NCBI RefSeq assembly: GCF_000473225.1
Contig: NZ_AXBG01000027.1
Location: forward strand, 1-60,519
Reading direction: 5' to 3'
From: Sedimentitalea nanhaiensis DSM 24252
Lineage (GTDB): Bacteria > Pseudomonadota > Alphaproteobacteria > Rhodobacterales > Rhodobacteraceae
Length of the DNA: 60,519 nt
Positions 18,669 to 27,312 of this stretch are shown here, piece after piece. Numbering within the stretch: the stretch's first letter is position 1; every line of letters starts with the position of its first letter. The translations under genes were made by a program, and so were the position numbers. The notes below the pieces were generated by a model that worked only from the letters and a program-made list of their open reading frames with translations, had not been told where the DNA came from and ran no database searches.

Positions 18669-18692
18669 TCCATTTTTGGAATACGTGCCGGA

Positions 18693-19781
18693 TCAGCGGG
18701 TTTTCAGCCAAATCTGCAAGGCGGCGAACAGATCGGCATCGACACCGCCGCCGGTCAGCTCGATACGCCCGGCCTCGGCATCGAACCGGGCCGCCACACG
18801 GTTCTGCATTAACCGCCGGGCCACCGACTCGGGATCCGGCCCGGTAATCCGGGGCTGCATCGAGGGCGGGGCCGGGACGGTCGGGGACGGGACGGGTGGG
18901 GCGTCAGGCGGCGGCGCATCTTCGGCAGATCCCTGCTGCGGCCCTGTCCAGCTGTGCAATGCCTCCCAGAGGATCTGCAGCTCGGTCTCGGCATCCCGGT
19001 CGACATCGTCGCGCAGCCGCAGCCGCAGCGCGGTGGCGAAACGGTGGTCTTCCAGCGCCCGGGCCAGACCCAGACCCAGCTTTTCCGGGATCTGCGCCGG
19101 ATGGTTCAACAGCCTGTCCAGCGGTTCGACCAGGGTCAGAAAGCTGCCGATCTTGGAGCGCCGCGAGCGGCTGACCGAGCCGAACAACCCGCGCAGGGCG
19201 GCGCGCGGGGTGGGATAGATGCCGCGATGCACCGCCTGCAACGCGATGCGGCCCTTTTCATACAGGCTGAGCGCGGCGCGGATCTCGTTTTCCTCGACCA
19301 TGGCGACATAGGCGCCCTGAACATCCGCCGGGGTGATGACGCGGGCCTGCACCGTGGCAAACCGGGCCTCGCCGGTGCGCGCCTGCAGACGGCGCAGCGC
19401 GGTCAGCCGTCGCCAGCCGGAAATCAGCCCGTGGGTCTTGCCGTTCTTGGGTTCGGGCAGGGCGACCACCTCGATCGGGGTCTGCTGGCCGCGCGCCTCA
19501 AGCGAAGCCAGCAGCGCCGCCATCTCGTCGGGGTCAAACCCCATGCGGTCGCGCACCAGATGGGTCTCGTCGATGCTGTCCAGGGCCAGCGTCTCGATCA
19601 TCCGGCCTTCGGCGCGCGCCCGGCCCAGGGTGTCGGACAGTTCGGCCAGGGCCGCGCTGGCGCTGGCGTCGCCCGCGACCTGGGCAATCGGCGGGGCCCC
19701 CAGCGGCCCCCGCGACGGGGCCGGGGGGTTAGATTGCAGATATCCCGGCTGCGCCGGAGTCAGTCGTTTGCGTTTGGCCAT
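18693..19781 (-). CDS. parB: Plasmid partition protein ParB
   Basis: 362 aa. A low-complexity N-terminus is followed by a ParB/Srx-type domain (DSIDETHLVRDRMGFDPDEM, SLEARGQQTPIEVV, HGLISGWRRLTAL, where GWRR is the CTPase/clamp GxRR-like motif), a helix-turn-helix region (IRAALSLYEKGRIAL ... SVSRSRRSKIGSFL) and a Pro-rich linker to a C-terminal dimerisation tail. The ATG at 19781 has AGGGGGA just upstream and follows parA by 13 bases. It should bind the two palindromes at 18518 and 18649 and, with ParA, segregate the plasmid. Confidence 0.88.
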   Translation of the reverse strand: MAKRKRLTPAQPGYLQSNPPAPSRGPLGAPPIAQVAGDASASAALAELSDTLGRARAEGRMIETLALDSIDETHLVRDRMGFDPDEMAALLASLEARGQQTPIEVVALPEPKNGKTHGLISGWRRLTALRRLQARTGEARFATVQARVITPADVQGAYVAMVEENEIRAALSLYEKGRIALQAVHRGIYPTPRAALRGLFGSVSRSRRSKIGSFLTLVEPLDRLLNHPAQIPEKLGLGLARALEDHRFATALRLRLRDDVDRDAETELQILWEALHSWTGPQQGSAEDAPPPDAPPVPSPTVPAPPSMQPRITGPDPESVARRLMQNRVAARFDAEAGRIELTGGGVDADLFAALQIWLKTR

Positions 19782-19794
19782 TCTGTCCCCCTGT

Positions 19795-21186
19795 TCACGG
19801 CAGCGTCGCGCCCGCACCGGCGCGCTCCTGACGCCGCCAGATGCCCAGAAGCAGCCGTTTGAAGGCGGCATAGGTGGCATCGAATGTCTCGCGGCCCCGG
19901 GCATAGGTCTCGCGGTTGAAATCGCGGTAATCCGCTTCGTAGATGCCTGACACCTGCTCGCCGGCCTGACCGATCAGGGCGGTGAAATCCTGGCGGTGCG
20001 GCGACAGGGTCTGGCCCAGATAGGCCTGCATCAGCGACGACAGCTCGCCCTGCTGGGCGGCGTCATAACGGGTGATCACGGCGCGCACCGCATCCCATTC
20101 AAACGCCATCTCGGGACGGCCCAGGGCGCGGGCGGCGATGTTCTCGCTGTCTTCGATCGACTGAAAGGTGGAATGCAGCATGTCGAAGAACCGGCCCGTG
20201 CTGTCGAATTCCAGGAACGACGCCCCCAGCGGCACCAGCAGGATATCCGCCGCCGCCAGCCCGTTGATGGTCAGATAGCCAAGCGCGGGCGGGGTGTCGA
20301 TGAACACCAGATCGTAATCGGCCAGCACCCCGTCGGCCTCAAGCCGGTCGGTCAGCGCATCCCACAGCTTCCAGCCGCGCGCCGCCATCCGCCAGACCGG
20401 AATCTGGAATTCGGCCCAGTACAGGTTCAGCTGGGCCCCGATCAGGTCGATATTGGGCCAGTGGGTTTTCTGAATCACATCCCCAGCGGTCATTTGCATC
20501 GCGGCGCTGAGGCTGTCATCCAGCGGCTGTGGCGCCTCGCCCCGGTCCATGCGACGCTGGTTGTCGGCCCGCAGATGTTCGCCGTAATGGCGCGCCAGCA
20601 GCGGGAAGGCCGTCTGCCATTCGTCCTCGACCCGGCCGGCGAAAATCGAGGTCATGCTGCCCTGGCTGTCCAGATCGATCACCAGCACCCGATAGCCGTC
20701 CAGCGCGGCGGACATCGCCAGATGCGCCGCGGTGCTGGTTTTGCCCACGCCGCCCTTGAAGTTGGCCACCGCCACCAGTTTCGCGGGCAGGCCCGGCGGT
20801 CGATAGGGCAGATAATTCTTGGCTTTCGATCCCTGCGCCCCAAAGAACCCGCGCAGGGTCAGAACCTCGTCCAGGGTAAACCATTTGGCGCCGCCTTCGG
20901 TTTCGGACTGGCCCTGGGGCAGCTCGGGATGCTGTTTCAGCACACGCCGGAAATGCGCCTGTGCCACCGGGATCAGGTAACGGGTGATTTCCCAGGTCGA
21001 GAACAGGCGCAACTGTTTGCCGCCGGTCTCGTTCAGCCCCCGGCTGGCCAGATCGGCACGGCCCTGTGCACAGGCACTGGCGATGCGGGCAAAATCCCCG
21101 GTGTCAGAGGGTGGGTCCAGATCGGCCAGCGCCGCATCGGGATCGATGTTGAAATAGGGCGGGAGCCCCGCCGTGTCCCTGGCCAT
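19795..21186 (-). CDS. parA: Plasmid partition ATPase ParA
   Basis: 463 aa, a ParA-type Walker ATPase with a deviant P-loop, NFKGGVGKTSTAAHLAMS, followed by VLVIDLDSQGSMTSIFAG (A' motif) and DLVFIDTPPALGYLTINGLA (Walker B region). About 150 residues precede the ATPase domain and look like a DNA-binding regulatory region (MerR-like helix pattern around WFTLDEVLTLRGFF), as in type Ia ParA proteins that repress their own operon. The ATG at 21186 is my choice; in-frame starts up to 21279 are possible and none has a strong ribosome site. It is divergent from repA across the origin. Confidence 0.88.
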   Translation of the reverse strand: MARDTAGLPPYFNIDPDAALADLDPPSDTGDFARIASACAQGRADLASRGLNETGGKQLRLFSTWEITRYLIPVAQAHFRRVLKQHPELPQGQSETEGGAKWFTLDEVLTLRGFFGAQGSKAKNYLPYRPPGLPAKLVAVANFKGGVGKTSTAAHLAMSAALDGYRVLVIDLDSQGSMTSIFAGRVEDEWQTAFPLLARHYGEHLRADNQRRMDRGEAPQPLDDSLSAAMQMTAGDVIQKTHWPNIDLIGAQLNLYWAEFQIPVWRMAARGWKLWDALTDRLEADGVLADYDLVFIDTPPALGYLTINGLAAADILLVPLGASFLEFDSTGRFFDMLHSTFQSIEDSENIAARALGRPEMAFEWDAVRAVITRYDAAQQGELSSLMQAYLGQTLSPHRQDFTALIGQAGEQVSGIYEADYRDFNRETYARGRETFDATYAAFKRLLLGIWRRQERAGAGATLP

Positions 21187-21432
21187 GAATTCTGCTCGAT
21201 GTGCTGTGTTTTCGCAAGCGTACCATGAAACGTCTGACATGGAAGAAAAACCGTCACAAAATCGGATTTTTCTAAGCAATAGGACGAGATCAGGGTGTCA
21301 CGGGGCGGATCAACCGGGGTTGGCGGTTTTTTTTAGGTGTTAGAATCGTGTTATTTAAATGTTACGGCATTTTATGGGACCCCGCAAACTCTTGTAGAAA
21401 AACGATTTTAGTGGGATTCGTGGGGTTTGAGT

Positions 21433-21498
21433 GACTCTGAACCCCCGAAATACCGACTCTGAAGCCACGTTCAAGCGATTCCGAACCCCCGTTTGCAG
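21433..21498 (+). repeat. Three 22-base iterons
   Basis: GACTCTGAACCCCCG at 21433, GACTCTGAAGCCACG at 21455 and GATTCCGAACCCCCG at 21477 recur at exactly 22-base steps, two turns of the helix. They are likely RepA binding sites. The core is about 15 bases; the last 7 bases of each unit vary. Confidence 0.68.
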
Positions 21499-21512
21499 CG
21501 GTTGCCGCCTTC

Positions 21513-21521
21513 TGTGGATAA
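21513..21521 (-). promoter_or_regulatory. DnaA box
   Basis: TGTGGATAA, the reverse complement of the consensus TTATCCACA, matching at all nine bases, 15 bases after the last iteron. Confidence 0.65.
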
Positions 21522-21572
21522 CTCTACGGTGGGTGTCATCGAAACCACGATAAAACGAGTCGGATACCGACC

Positions 21573-22610
21573 ATGGGCAGTGCAGGCGAAACGGGGGCTC
21601 TGGCAGGGCCAGGCAGGGGTGTGGACGGGCTGTTGCCGGATCGGCACCGGCAGGGCGATTTCTTTCTCTGCGATTTTTTCGATGCGATCCCCAAGGACGA
21701 TATCGCCAGCATGGAGCACCCGCTGTTCTCGCTGGCAACGCGGCCGGACCGGCGCATCCTGGACTATACCCATAACGGCACCCGTATCACGGTGACTCCA
21801 AGCGTGCGCGGGCTGGCGACGATCCATGACAAGGACATCCTGATCTTCTGCATCAGCCAGTTGATGGCGGCGCTTAATGCCGGGCGCGCGGTCAGCCGCA
21901 CGTTGCAGCTGAAGGCGCACGATCTGCTGGTGGCGACCAACCGCGAGACCAGTGGCGATGCATACCGACGGCTGCGCGATGCGTTCGAGCGGCTGGCAGG
22001 CACGCGGATCACCACCAATATCGTTACCGGCGAGATCGAGACCACCGCCGGGTTCGGTCTGATCGAGAGCTGGGAGATCGTGCGCAAGAGCCGCGGCGGG
22101 CGCATGGTCAGCGTCAGCGTGACACTGAGCGACTGGCTGTTTCGCGCCGTTCTGAGCAAATCGGTGCTGACCCTGAGCCGGGATTATTTTCGGCTGCGCA
22201 AGCCGCTGGAGCGGCGGATCTATGAATTGGCGCGCAAGCATTGCGGCCGCCAACAGGTCTGGACCGTCTCGGTGGACACGCTGCTCAAGAAATCCGGCTC
22301 CGCCAGCCCGCGCCGGGTGTTCCGGGCGATGCTGCGCGACATGATCAAGGCCGGGCATCTGCCGGATTACGATATGAGCGAGGCCCCCGGCGATCTGATC
22401 CGCTTCAGCCTGCAGGGGCAGATGGTAGAGATCTCTCCGCCTGTGGTGAGCGCGGCGGCGCATGATGCGGCGCGCGCGCTGATGCCGGGCATGGATGTGC
22501 ATGCGCTCGAGGCCGAATGGCGCGGGGTCTGGGCCCGCACCGGGGCACAGCGGCTGCGCAGCGCCGATGCCGCCTTTGTCGGCTGGATCCGCAAGCGGGC
22601 GGGCGGGTAG
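21573..22610 (+). CDS. repA: Replication initiator protein RepA
   Basis: 345 aa, an RPA-family plasmid initiator: DFFLCDFFDAIPKDDIASME, then HPLFSLATRPDRRILDY, then ITVTPSVRGLATIHDKDI and LSRDYFRLRKPLERRIYELA are hallmark segments, with two winged-helix regions expected around residues 80-280. It would bind the upstream iterons and start replication with DnaA. The gene faces the rmlCBDA operon on the same strand, an arrangement I recall from RepA-I plasmids of roseobacters. The ribosome site is weak, as expected of a copy-number-limited initiator. Confidence 0.9.
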   Translation: MGSAGETGALAGPGRGVDGLLPDRHRQGDFFLCDFFDAIPKDDIASMEHPLFSLATRPDRRILDYTHNGTRITVTPSVRGLATIHDKDILIFCISQLMAALNAGRAVSRTLQLKAHDLLVATNRETSGDAYRRLRDAFERLAGTRITTNIVTGEIETTAGFGLIESWEIVRKSRGGRMVSVSVTLSDWLFRAVLSKSVLTLSRDYFRLRKPLERRIYELARKHCGRQQVWTVSVDTLLKKSGSASPRRVFRAMLRDMIKAGHLPDYDMSEAPGDLIRFSLQGQMVEISPPVVSAAAHDAARALMPGMDVHALEAEWRGVWARTGAQRLRSADAAFVGWIRKRAGG

Positions 22611-22863
22611 GGGGCGCTGCCCCCTCCGGCGAAAATCGCAGATTTCCTCCGTTCACCCCCGGAGTATTTTTTGCAAGAGGAAGCGGGAATTCGTTAACCT
22701 TGCCGGTGCAAGATGGGGCTGCGGTACAGGCGGGAGCGCCGATGGCCGTGCAAGGGGAAGAATGAGATTCTTCTTCGGGGGGATACGCAGGCGTCCCCCT
22801 ATTTCCTCTTGCAAAAAATACTCCGGGGGAGTCGCGCGCCAGCGCGGCGGGGGCAGCGCCCCC
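22609..22863. repeat. Nested palindromic repeat element (~255 bases)
   Basis: A perfect 27-base inverted repeat (22656-22682 and 22803-22829; core GGAGTATTTTTTGCAAGAGG) encloses 120 bases. Outside it, GGGGGCGCTGCCCCC at 22610-22624 is matched by its reverse complement at 22849-22863, each also a small hairpin. The first hairpin sits right at the repA stop codon. I recall GGAGTATTTTT-type tracts as common intergenic repeats in Rhodobacteraceae. It may act as a terminator for repA and insulate the rml operon. The remaining bases to 22968 show nothing else. Confidence 0.65.
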
Positions 22864-22968
22864 GGATTGACCAGAGGGGAAATGCGTGCCCCGGATGCAG
22901 ACAGTGGGTGACGCCTGTGGGCATCGTTGCTAAACCCGGCGCAGGATTGAAGTAAGGGTACAGGGTTG

Positions 22969-23523
22969 ATGCAGATCGAGAAGACGGCGTTGTCGGGTGT
23001 GCTGATCCTGACCCCGGCGCGGCATGGCGATGCGCGCGGATTTTTCGCCGAGAGCTGGAACCGGCGGCGGCTGGCCGAGTGTGGCATCGATCTGGATTTC
23101 GTGCAGGACAACCATTCGCTGTCGGGTGCGGTGAACACCCTGCGGGGGCTGCATTTTCAGGCCCCGCCCCATGCCCAGGCCAAGCTGGTGCGCTGTGGCC
23201 GGGGGCGGCTCTATGATGTGGCGGTGGATATCCGCAAGGGCAGCCCCACTTACGGGCACTGGGTGGGGGCCGATCTGAGTGCGGCGAACGGGCGGCAGAT
23301 GCTGGTGCCTGCCGGATTCCTGCATGGTTTTGTCACCCGCGAGCCGAATACAGAGATTCTTTACAAATGCAGTGACTATTATGCGCCCGAGTGTGACGGC
23401 GCGGTGCATTGGGACAGTTGCGGCATCGATTGGGATTTGAGCGCTGCGCCGCTGTTGTCGCCCAAGGATGCCGGCGCGGTGCCGCTGGCGGATTTCGACA
23501 GCCCGTTTGTGTGGGAAGGATGA
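22969..23523 (+). CDS. rmlC: dTDP-4-dehydrorhamnose 3,5-epimerase
   Basis: 184 aa, cupin-fold epimerase. [32 protein letters not shown] (with the catalytic His after RGL) and [31 protein letters not shown] segments are hallmark RmlC blocks. Third step of dTDP-L-rhamnose synthesis. The ATG at 22969 is chosen over a TTG one codon earlier. First gene of the rmlCBDA operon, 4 bases before rmlB. Confidence 0.94.
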   Translation: MQIEKTALSGVLILTPARHGDARGFFAESWNRRRLAECGIDLDFVQDNHSLSGAVNTLRGLHFQAPPHAQAKLVRCGRGRLYDVAVDIRKGSPTYGHWVGADLSAANGRQMLVPAGFLHGFVTREPNTEILYKCSDYYAPECDGAVHWDSCGIDWDLSAAPLLSPKDAGAVPLADFDSPFVWEG

Positions 23524-23527
23524 GACG

Positions 23528-24565
23528 ATGAAGCTTCTTGTAACGGGCGGGGCCGGTTTCATCGGCTCGGCGGTGGTGCGTCTGGCGATGGGGCAGGGGC
23601 ATCAGGTGGTGAACCTGGATGCGCTGACCTATGCCGCCTGTCTGGACAATGTCGCCCCGGTGGCGGATCTGCCGGGTTACAGCTTTGTGCAGGCCGATAT
23701 CCGCGACCGCGCCGTGCTGGATACGGTGTTTGCCGAGCATGCGCCCGATGCGGTGATGCATCTGGCCGCCGAAAGCCATGTCGACCGGTCCATCGACGGC
23801 CCGGGCGATTTCATCGACACCAATATCACCGGCACCTACAACATGCTGGAAGCCGCACGCGCCCATTGGCTGCAGGCGGGCCGCCCCAAAGCGTTCCGGT
23901 TTCACCATATCTCGACCGACGAGGTGTTTGGATCTCTGGGGGCGACCGGCCAGTTCACCGAAGATACGCCCTACGATCCGCGCAGCCCCTATTCGGCGTC
24001 CAAGGCGGCCAGCGATCATCTGGTGCGGGCCTGGCACGAGACCTATGGGCTGCCGGTGGTGCTGAGCAATTGCAGCAATAATTACGGCCCCTATCATTTT
24101 CCCGAAAAGCTGGTGCCGGTGGTGATCCTGAACGCGCTGGCGGGCCAGCCGATCCCGGTTTACGGCGCGGGGGAAAATGTGCGCGACTGGCTGTATGTCG
24201 AGGATCACGCCGATGCGCTGCTGACCGTTTTGCAGCGGGGCGCGGTGGGGCGCAGCTATAATATCGGTGGCGAGAACGAGGCCCGCAACATCGATCTGGT
24301 GCGCAAGATCTGCGCCCTGCTGGATGAAAAACGCCCCAAACCTACGCCTTATGGCGATCAGATCGCATTTGTCACCGACCGCCCCGGCCACGATGCGCGC
24401 TATGCGATCGATCCGACCCGCATCGCCACCGAACTGGGCTGGCGGCCCAGCGTGACGCTGGATCAGGGGCTGGAGCGGACGGTGCAGTGGTATCTGGACA
24501 ATGAACCCTGGTGGCGCGCGCTGCAGACCCGCGATGGGGTCGGTCAGCGGCTTGGCACCGGATGA
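23528..24565 (+). CDS. rmlB: dTDP-glucose 4,6-dehydratase
   Basis: 345 aa, extended [21 protein letters not shown] binds [15 protein letters not shown] carries the Thr-Asp-Glu catalytic set, and [11 protein letters not shown] gives YxxxK. Converts dTDP-glucose to the 4-keto-6-deoxy form, the second step to dTDP-rhamnose. The ATG at 23528 follows GAAGGATGAG; an upstream in-frame start inside rmlC is rejected because MKLLVTGG is the normal beginning. Overlaps rmlD by 4 bases. Confidence 0.95.
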   Translation: MKLLVTGGAGFIGSAVVRLAMGQGHQVVNLDALTYAACLDNVAPVADLPGYSFVQADIRDRAVLDTVFAEHAPDAVMHLAAESHVDRSIDGPGDFIDTNITGTYNMLEAARAHWLQAGRPKAFRFHHISTDEVFGSLGATGQFTEDTPYDPRSPYSASKAASDHLVRAWHETYGLPVVLSNCSNNYGPYHFPEKLVPVVILNALAGQPIPVYGAGENVRDWLYVEDHADALLTVLQRGAVGRSYNIGGENEARNIDLVRKICALLDEKRPKPTPYGDQIAFVTDRPGHDARYAIDPTRIATELGWRPSVTLDQGLERTVQWYLDNEPWWRALQTRDGVGQRLGTG

Positions 24566-25407
24566 TCCTGGTTTTCGGCAAAACCGGGCAGGTGGCGCGG
24601 GAACTGGCGTTGCATTCGGGGTTGACCTGCCTGGATCGGGCGGCGGCGGATCTGTCGGATCCCTCCGCTTGTGCCGCCGCGATCCGGCTGCGCCGACCCC
24701 GCGCGGTGATCAATGCCGCCGCCTATACGGCGGTTGATGCCGCCGAGGAACACGAAGCCGAGGCCACCGCGATCAATGGCGACGCCCCTGGCGCGATGGC
24801 GGCGGAATGTGCCGCCCTGGGCATCCCCTTTGTGACCCTTTCGACCGATTACGTGTTTGATGGCGGGGGCGAAACCCCGTGGAGGCCCGGCGATGCGCCC
24901 GGCCCGCTGGGAGCCTATGGGCGGTCCAAGCTGGCCGGGGAGCGGGCGGTGGCCGCGGCGGGCGGGGTCTGGGCGGTGCTGCGCACCAGCTGGGTGGTGT
25001 CGGCCCATGGCAACAATTTTGTGCGCACCATGCTGCGGCTGGGGGCCGAGCGGGATGAATTGCGCGTGGTGGCGGATCAGATCGGCGGCCCGACCCCGGC
25101 GCGCGATATTGCAACGGCCTGTTTGCGGATGGTTCAGGGGCTGGAAACCGCACCCGAGCGGGCCGGGGTGTATCATTTCGCCGGCAGCCCCGATGTCAGC
25201 TGGGCCGGTTTTGCCCGCGCGATCATGGCGCAGGCAGGGTTGGACTGCAGGATCCACGACATCCCCAGCGCCGAATATCCGACCCCGGCGGCCCGCCCGG
25301 CCAATTCGCGGCTGGATTGCCGCGGGTTCACCGCCGCCTTTGGCATGGAGCGGCCCGACTGGCGCGCCGGGCTGGGTGAGATTTTGAACGCGTTGAAGGA
25401 AGGTTGA
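24562..25407 (+). CDS. rmlD: dTDP-4-dehydrorhamnose reductase
   Basis: 281 aa. [17 protein letters not shown] is the NADPH-binding start, [15 protein letters not shown] and [11 protein letters not shown] are family blocks, and [10 protein letters not shown] holds YxxxK. Last step giving dTDP-L-rhamnose. ATGA overlap with rmlB, 4 bases before rmlA, so fully coupled. Confidence 0.94.
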   Translation: MILVFGKTGQVARELALHSGLTCLDRAAADLSDPSACAAAIRLRRPRAVINAAAYTAVDAAEEHEAEATAINGDAPGAMAAECAALGIPFVTLSTDYVFDGGGETPWRPGDAPGPLGAYGRSKLAGERAVAAAGGVWAVLRTSWVVSAHGNNFVRTMLRLGAERDELRVVADQIGGPTPARDIATACLRMVQGLETAPERAGVYHFAGSPDVSWAGFARAIMAQAGLDCRIHDIPSAEYPTPAARPANSRLDCRGFTAAFGMERPDWRAGLGEILNALKEG

Positions 25408-25411
25408 TCAC

Positions 25412-26284
25412 ATGAGCACACGCAAGGGCATCATTCTGGCCGGGGGCAGCGGCACGCGGCTGTATCCGATCACCATGGGCGTTTCCAAGCAGCTGCTGCC
25501 GATCTATGACAAGCCGATGATCTATTACCCGCTGTCGGTGCTGATGCTGGCGGGGGTTCGCGAGATCCTGATCATCACCACGCCGCAGGATGCCGACCAG
25601 TTCCAGCGCACCCTGGGCGATGGCGGCCAATGGGGCGTATCGCTGAGCTATGTGGTGCAGCCCAGCCCCGACGGGCTGGCGCAGGCCTATATTCTGGCCG
25701 AAGAGTTTCTGGACGGGGCGCCGTCGGCGATGGTGCTGGGCGACAACATCTTTTTCGGCCACGGCTTGCCCAATCTGATGGCGCGGGCCGATGCGCAGGA
25801 TGCGGGCGGCACGGTGTTCGGCTATCACGTGGCCGATCCGGAACGCTATGGCGTGGTGGCGTTTGACGACAGTGGTGCGGTGCGCGAGATCATCGAGAAA
25901 CCGGAGGTGCCGCCGTCCAACTATGCGGTGACCGGGCTGTATTTCCTGGATGGCACCGCCCCGGTGCGGGCGCGGCAGGTGGTGCCGTCGCCGCGTGGCG
26001 AGCTGGAGATCACCAGCCTGCTGGGCCTGTATCTGGCCGAAGGCGCATTACGGGTCGAGACCATGGGGCGCGGCTATGCCTGGCTGGACACCGGCACCCA
26101 TGGCAGTCTGCTGGACGCGGGCAATTTTGTGCGCACGCTGGAGGAACGTCAGGGGCTGCAGGCCGGCTGCCCCGAAGAGATCGCCTATCAGCAGGGCTGG
26201 ATCAGCCGCGACGAGCTGGCCGCGCGGGCGGCGATGTTCGCCAAGAATTCCTATGGCGCCTATCTGGCCGGGCTGTTGAAATAG
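25412..26284 (+). CDS. rmlA: Glucose-1-phosphate thymidylyltransferase
   Basis: 290 aa. KGIILAGGSGTRLYPITMGV, SKQLLPIYDKPMIYYPLSVL and MVLGDNIFFGHGL are diagnostic of RmlA. Makes dTDP-glucose from dTTP and glucose-1-phosphate, feeding rmlB. Last gene of the operon, although it is the first enzyme of the pathway. It converges on the EEP-family gene at 26320 with a small GCCCTG/CAGGGC hairpin between them (26310-26326). Confidence 0.95.
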   Translation: MSTRKGIILAGGSGTRLYPITMGVSKQLLPIYDKPMIYYPLSVLMLAGVREILIITTPQDADQFQRTLGDGGQWGVSLSYVVQPSPDGLAQAYILAEEFLDGAPSAMVLGDNIFFGHGLPNLMARADAQDAGGTVFGYHVADPERYGVVAFDDSGAVREIIEKPEVPPSNYAVTGLYFLDGTAPVRARQVVPSPRGELEITSLLGLYLAEGALRVETMGRGYAWLDTGTHGSLLDAGNFVRTLEERQGLQAGCPEEIAYQQGWISRDELAARAAMFAKNSYGAYLAGLLK

Positions 26285-26319
26285 GGCGCCGCGGGCGCGG
26301 AACGCCCCGGCCCTGCGGA

Positions 26320-27264
26320 TCAGGGCAGGGCGATATCGGCGACAATCCCGCGATGGTTCGAGTTCAGCCCGGCGCCAAAGGCGCGGGCGTTCACCACGCG
26401 GGCCCCTTCGTGCACCAGCACATGGTCGATCGGCACCCCCAGCGGTCCGAACGCGGCGGGCCAGGTCGGGACCGGGATGCGCAGGGTCCGCATGCCGGTG
26501 CGGTTCAGCAGGTCCTGCATCGGCTGGCTCCAGGGCGCGGCGTTGAAGTCGCCCACCGCGATCACCGGGCCGGGCAGCCAGTCGTATTGCGATTTCAGCC
26601 GCGCCAGTTCGACCTCGGACAGCCCCACCAGCCAGGGTTTCATCAGGTGGCTGGCGGCGAGGAAAAACCGCTTGCCGGATGCGGTGTCCAGTTCGGCCAC
26701 AGCATAGCGGTTTTCCCAGGCCGGGTTCAGGGACAGGCGCCAGAAGCGCCGCGGTTGGCGCCGGGTCGCCACCAGCAGGCTGCAGGTTTCAAACGTGCAG
26801 GGCGAGACAAAATCGAACTGTTCCCGCAGCCGTTTCAGCGCCGGATAGATCGCCTCGGGCTCGGCGATGGTCACGACATCGGGATCCTGCTCCAGGATGG
26901 CGCTGACGATGCGGTCGCCCCAGGCGGCGTTCTCGCCCAGGGCATTGAAGAACAGCACCCGCAGATCCACCGGCCGATCCGGTACCGCGGGCAGGCTGAG
27001 ACGGGCATGATCGCGCACCAGAAGCCCGCCGCAGACCAGCGCCGCAATCGCCAGCACCCCGCCCAGGCGGCGTAGCCCCAACAGCATCGTCACCAGCGCA
27101 CAGATCAGGGTCAGGACCAGAAACCAGGGGGCCAGGCTGTCCAGCATCCGCGCCATCGCCCCGAAGGGCGTTGTCGTGGGGATGAGCCGGGGCAGGGTGC
27201 CAAACGCAAGGCCCGCCGCCGCCGCCAGGGCCAGCGCGCCTGCACTGTTTGCTTTCAGGGACAT
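26320..27264 (-). CDS. Membrane-anchored endonuclease/exonuclease/phosphatase-family protein
   Basis: 314 aa. Three hydrophobic segments fill residues 1-90 (ALALAAAAGLAFG, WFLVLTLICALVTMLL, GGVLAIAALVCGGLLV). From about residue 100 an EEP domain follows: LRVLFFNALGE (N), VVTIAEPEA (E), VIAVGDFNAAPWS (D-x-N), PIDHVLVH (D-H) and SNHRGIVADIAL (H). The metal-binding residues are all present. The substrate is unknown; the domain would face the periplasm. Such proteins are often found in exopolysaccharide clusters. Probably co-transcribed from the OPX gene 48 bases upstream. Confidence 0.75.
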   Translation of the reverse strand: MSLKANSAGALALAAAAGLAFGTLPRLIPTTTPFGAMARMLDSLAPWFLVLTLICALVTMLLGLRRLGGVLAIAALVCGGLLVRDHARLSLPAVPDRPVDLRVLFFNALGENAAWGDRIVSAILEQDPDVVTIAEPEAIYPALKRLREQFDFVSPCTFETCSLLVATRRQPRRFWRLSLNPAWENRYAVAELDTASGKRFFLAASHLMKPWLVGLSEVELARLKSQYDWLPGPVIAVGDFNAAPWSQPMQDLLNRTGMRTLRIPVPTWPAAFGPLGVPIDHVLVHEGARVVNARAFGAGLNSNHRGIVADIALP

Positions 27265-27312
27265 GCCAGATCTTTCCGGTTCAGGGCCGGTTCAGGGCCG
27301 GAGCCGCCTTTC

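Larger units (their letters stand above)
18484..18689. repeat. Two imperfect ~75-base direct repeats, 131 bases apart
   Basis: The segments 18484-18558 and 18615-18689 align along their length: both begin ATCGCATTGTTT, carry a variable middle, then a 20-base palindrome and a T-rich/GAAT/TACG-like tail. The offset is exactly 131 bases at both the start and the palindrome. The rest of 18369-18692 holds no gene. Position beside parB makes this the likely centromere. Confidence 0.75.
21290..21572. other. oriV: Putative plasmid origin of replication
   Basis: The region between parA and repA contains an AT-rich stretch (about 21325-21375), three 22-base iterons (21433-21498) and one perfect DnaA box (21513-21521), all ahead of the repA start at 21573. 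This is the usual organisation of an iteron plasmid origin. Promoters for parA (leftward) and repA (rightward) must also lie here. Confidence 0.7.

Noticed and set aside
18484..18689. Repeat pair as a CRISPR array
   Set aside because: Only two units with a long palindrome and no cas genes; position fits a partition site.
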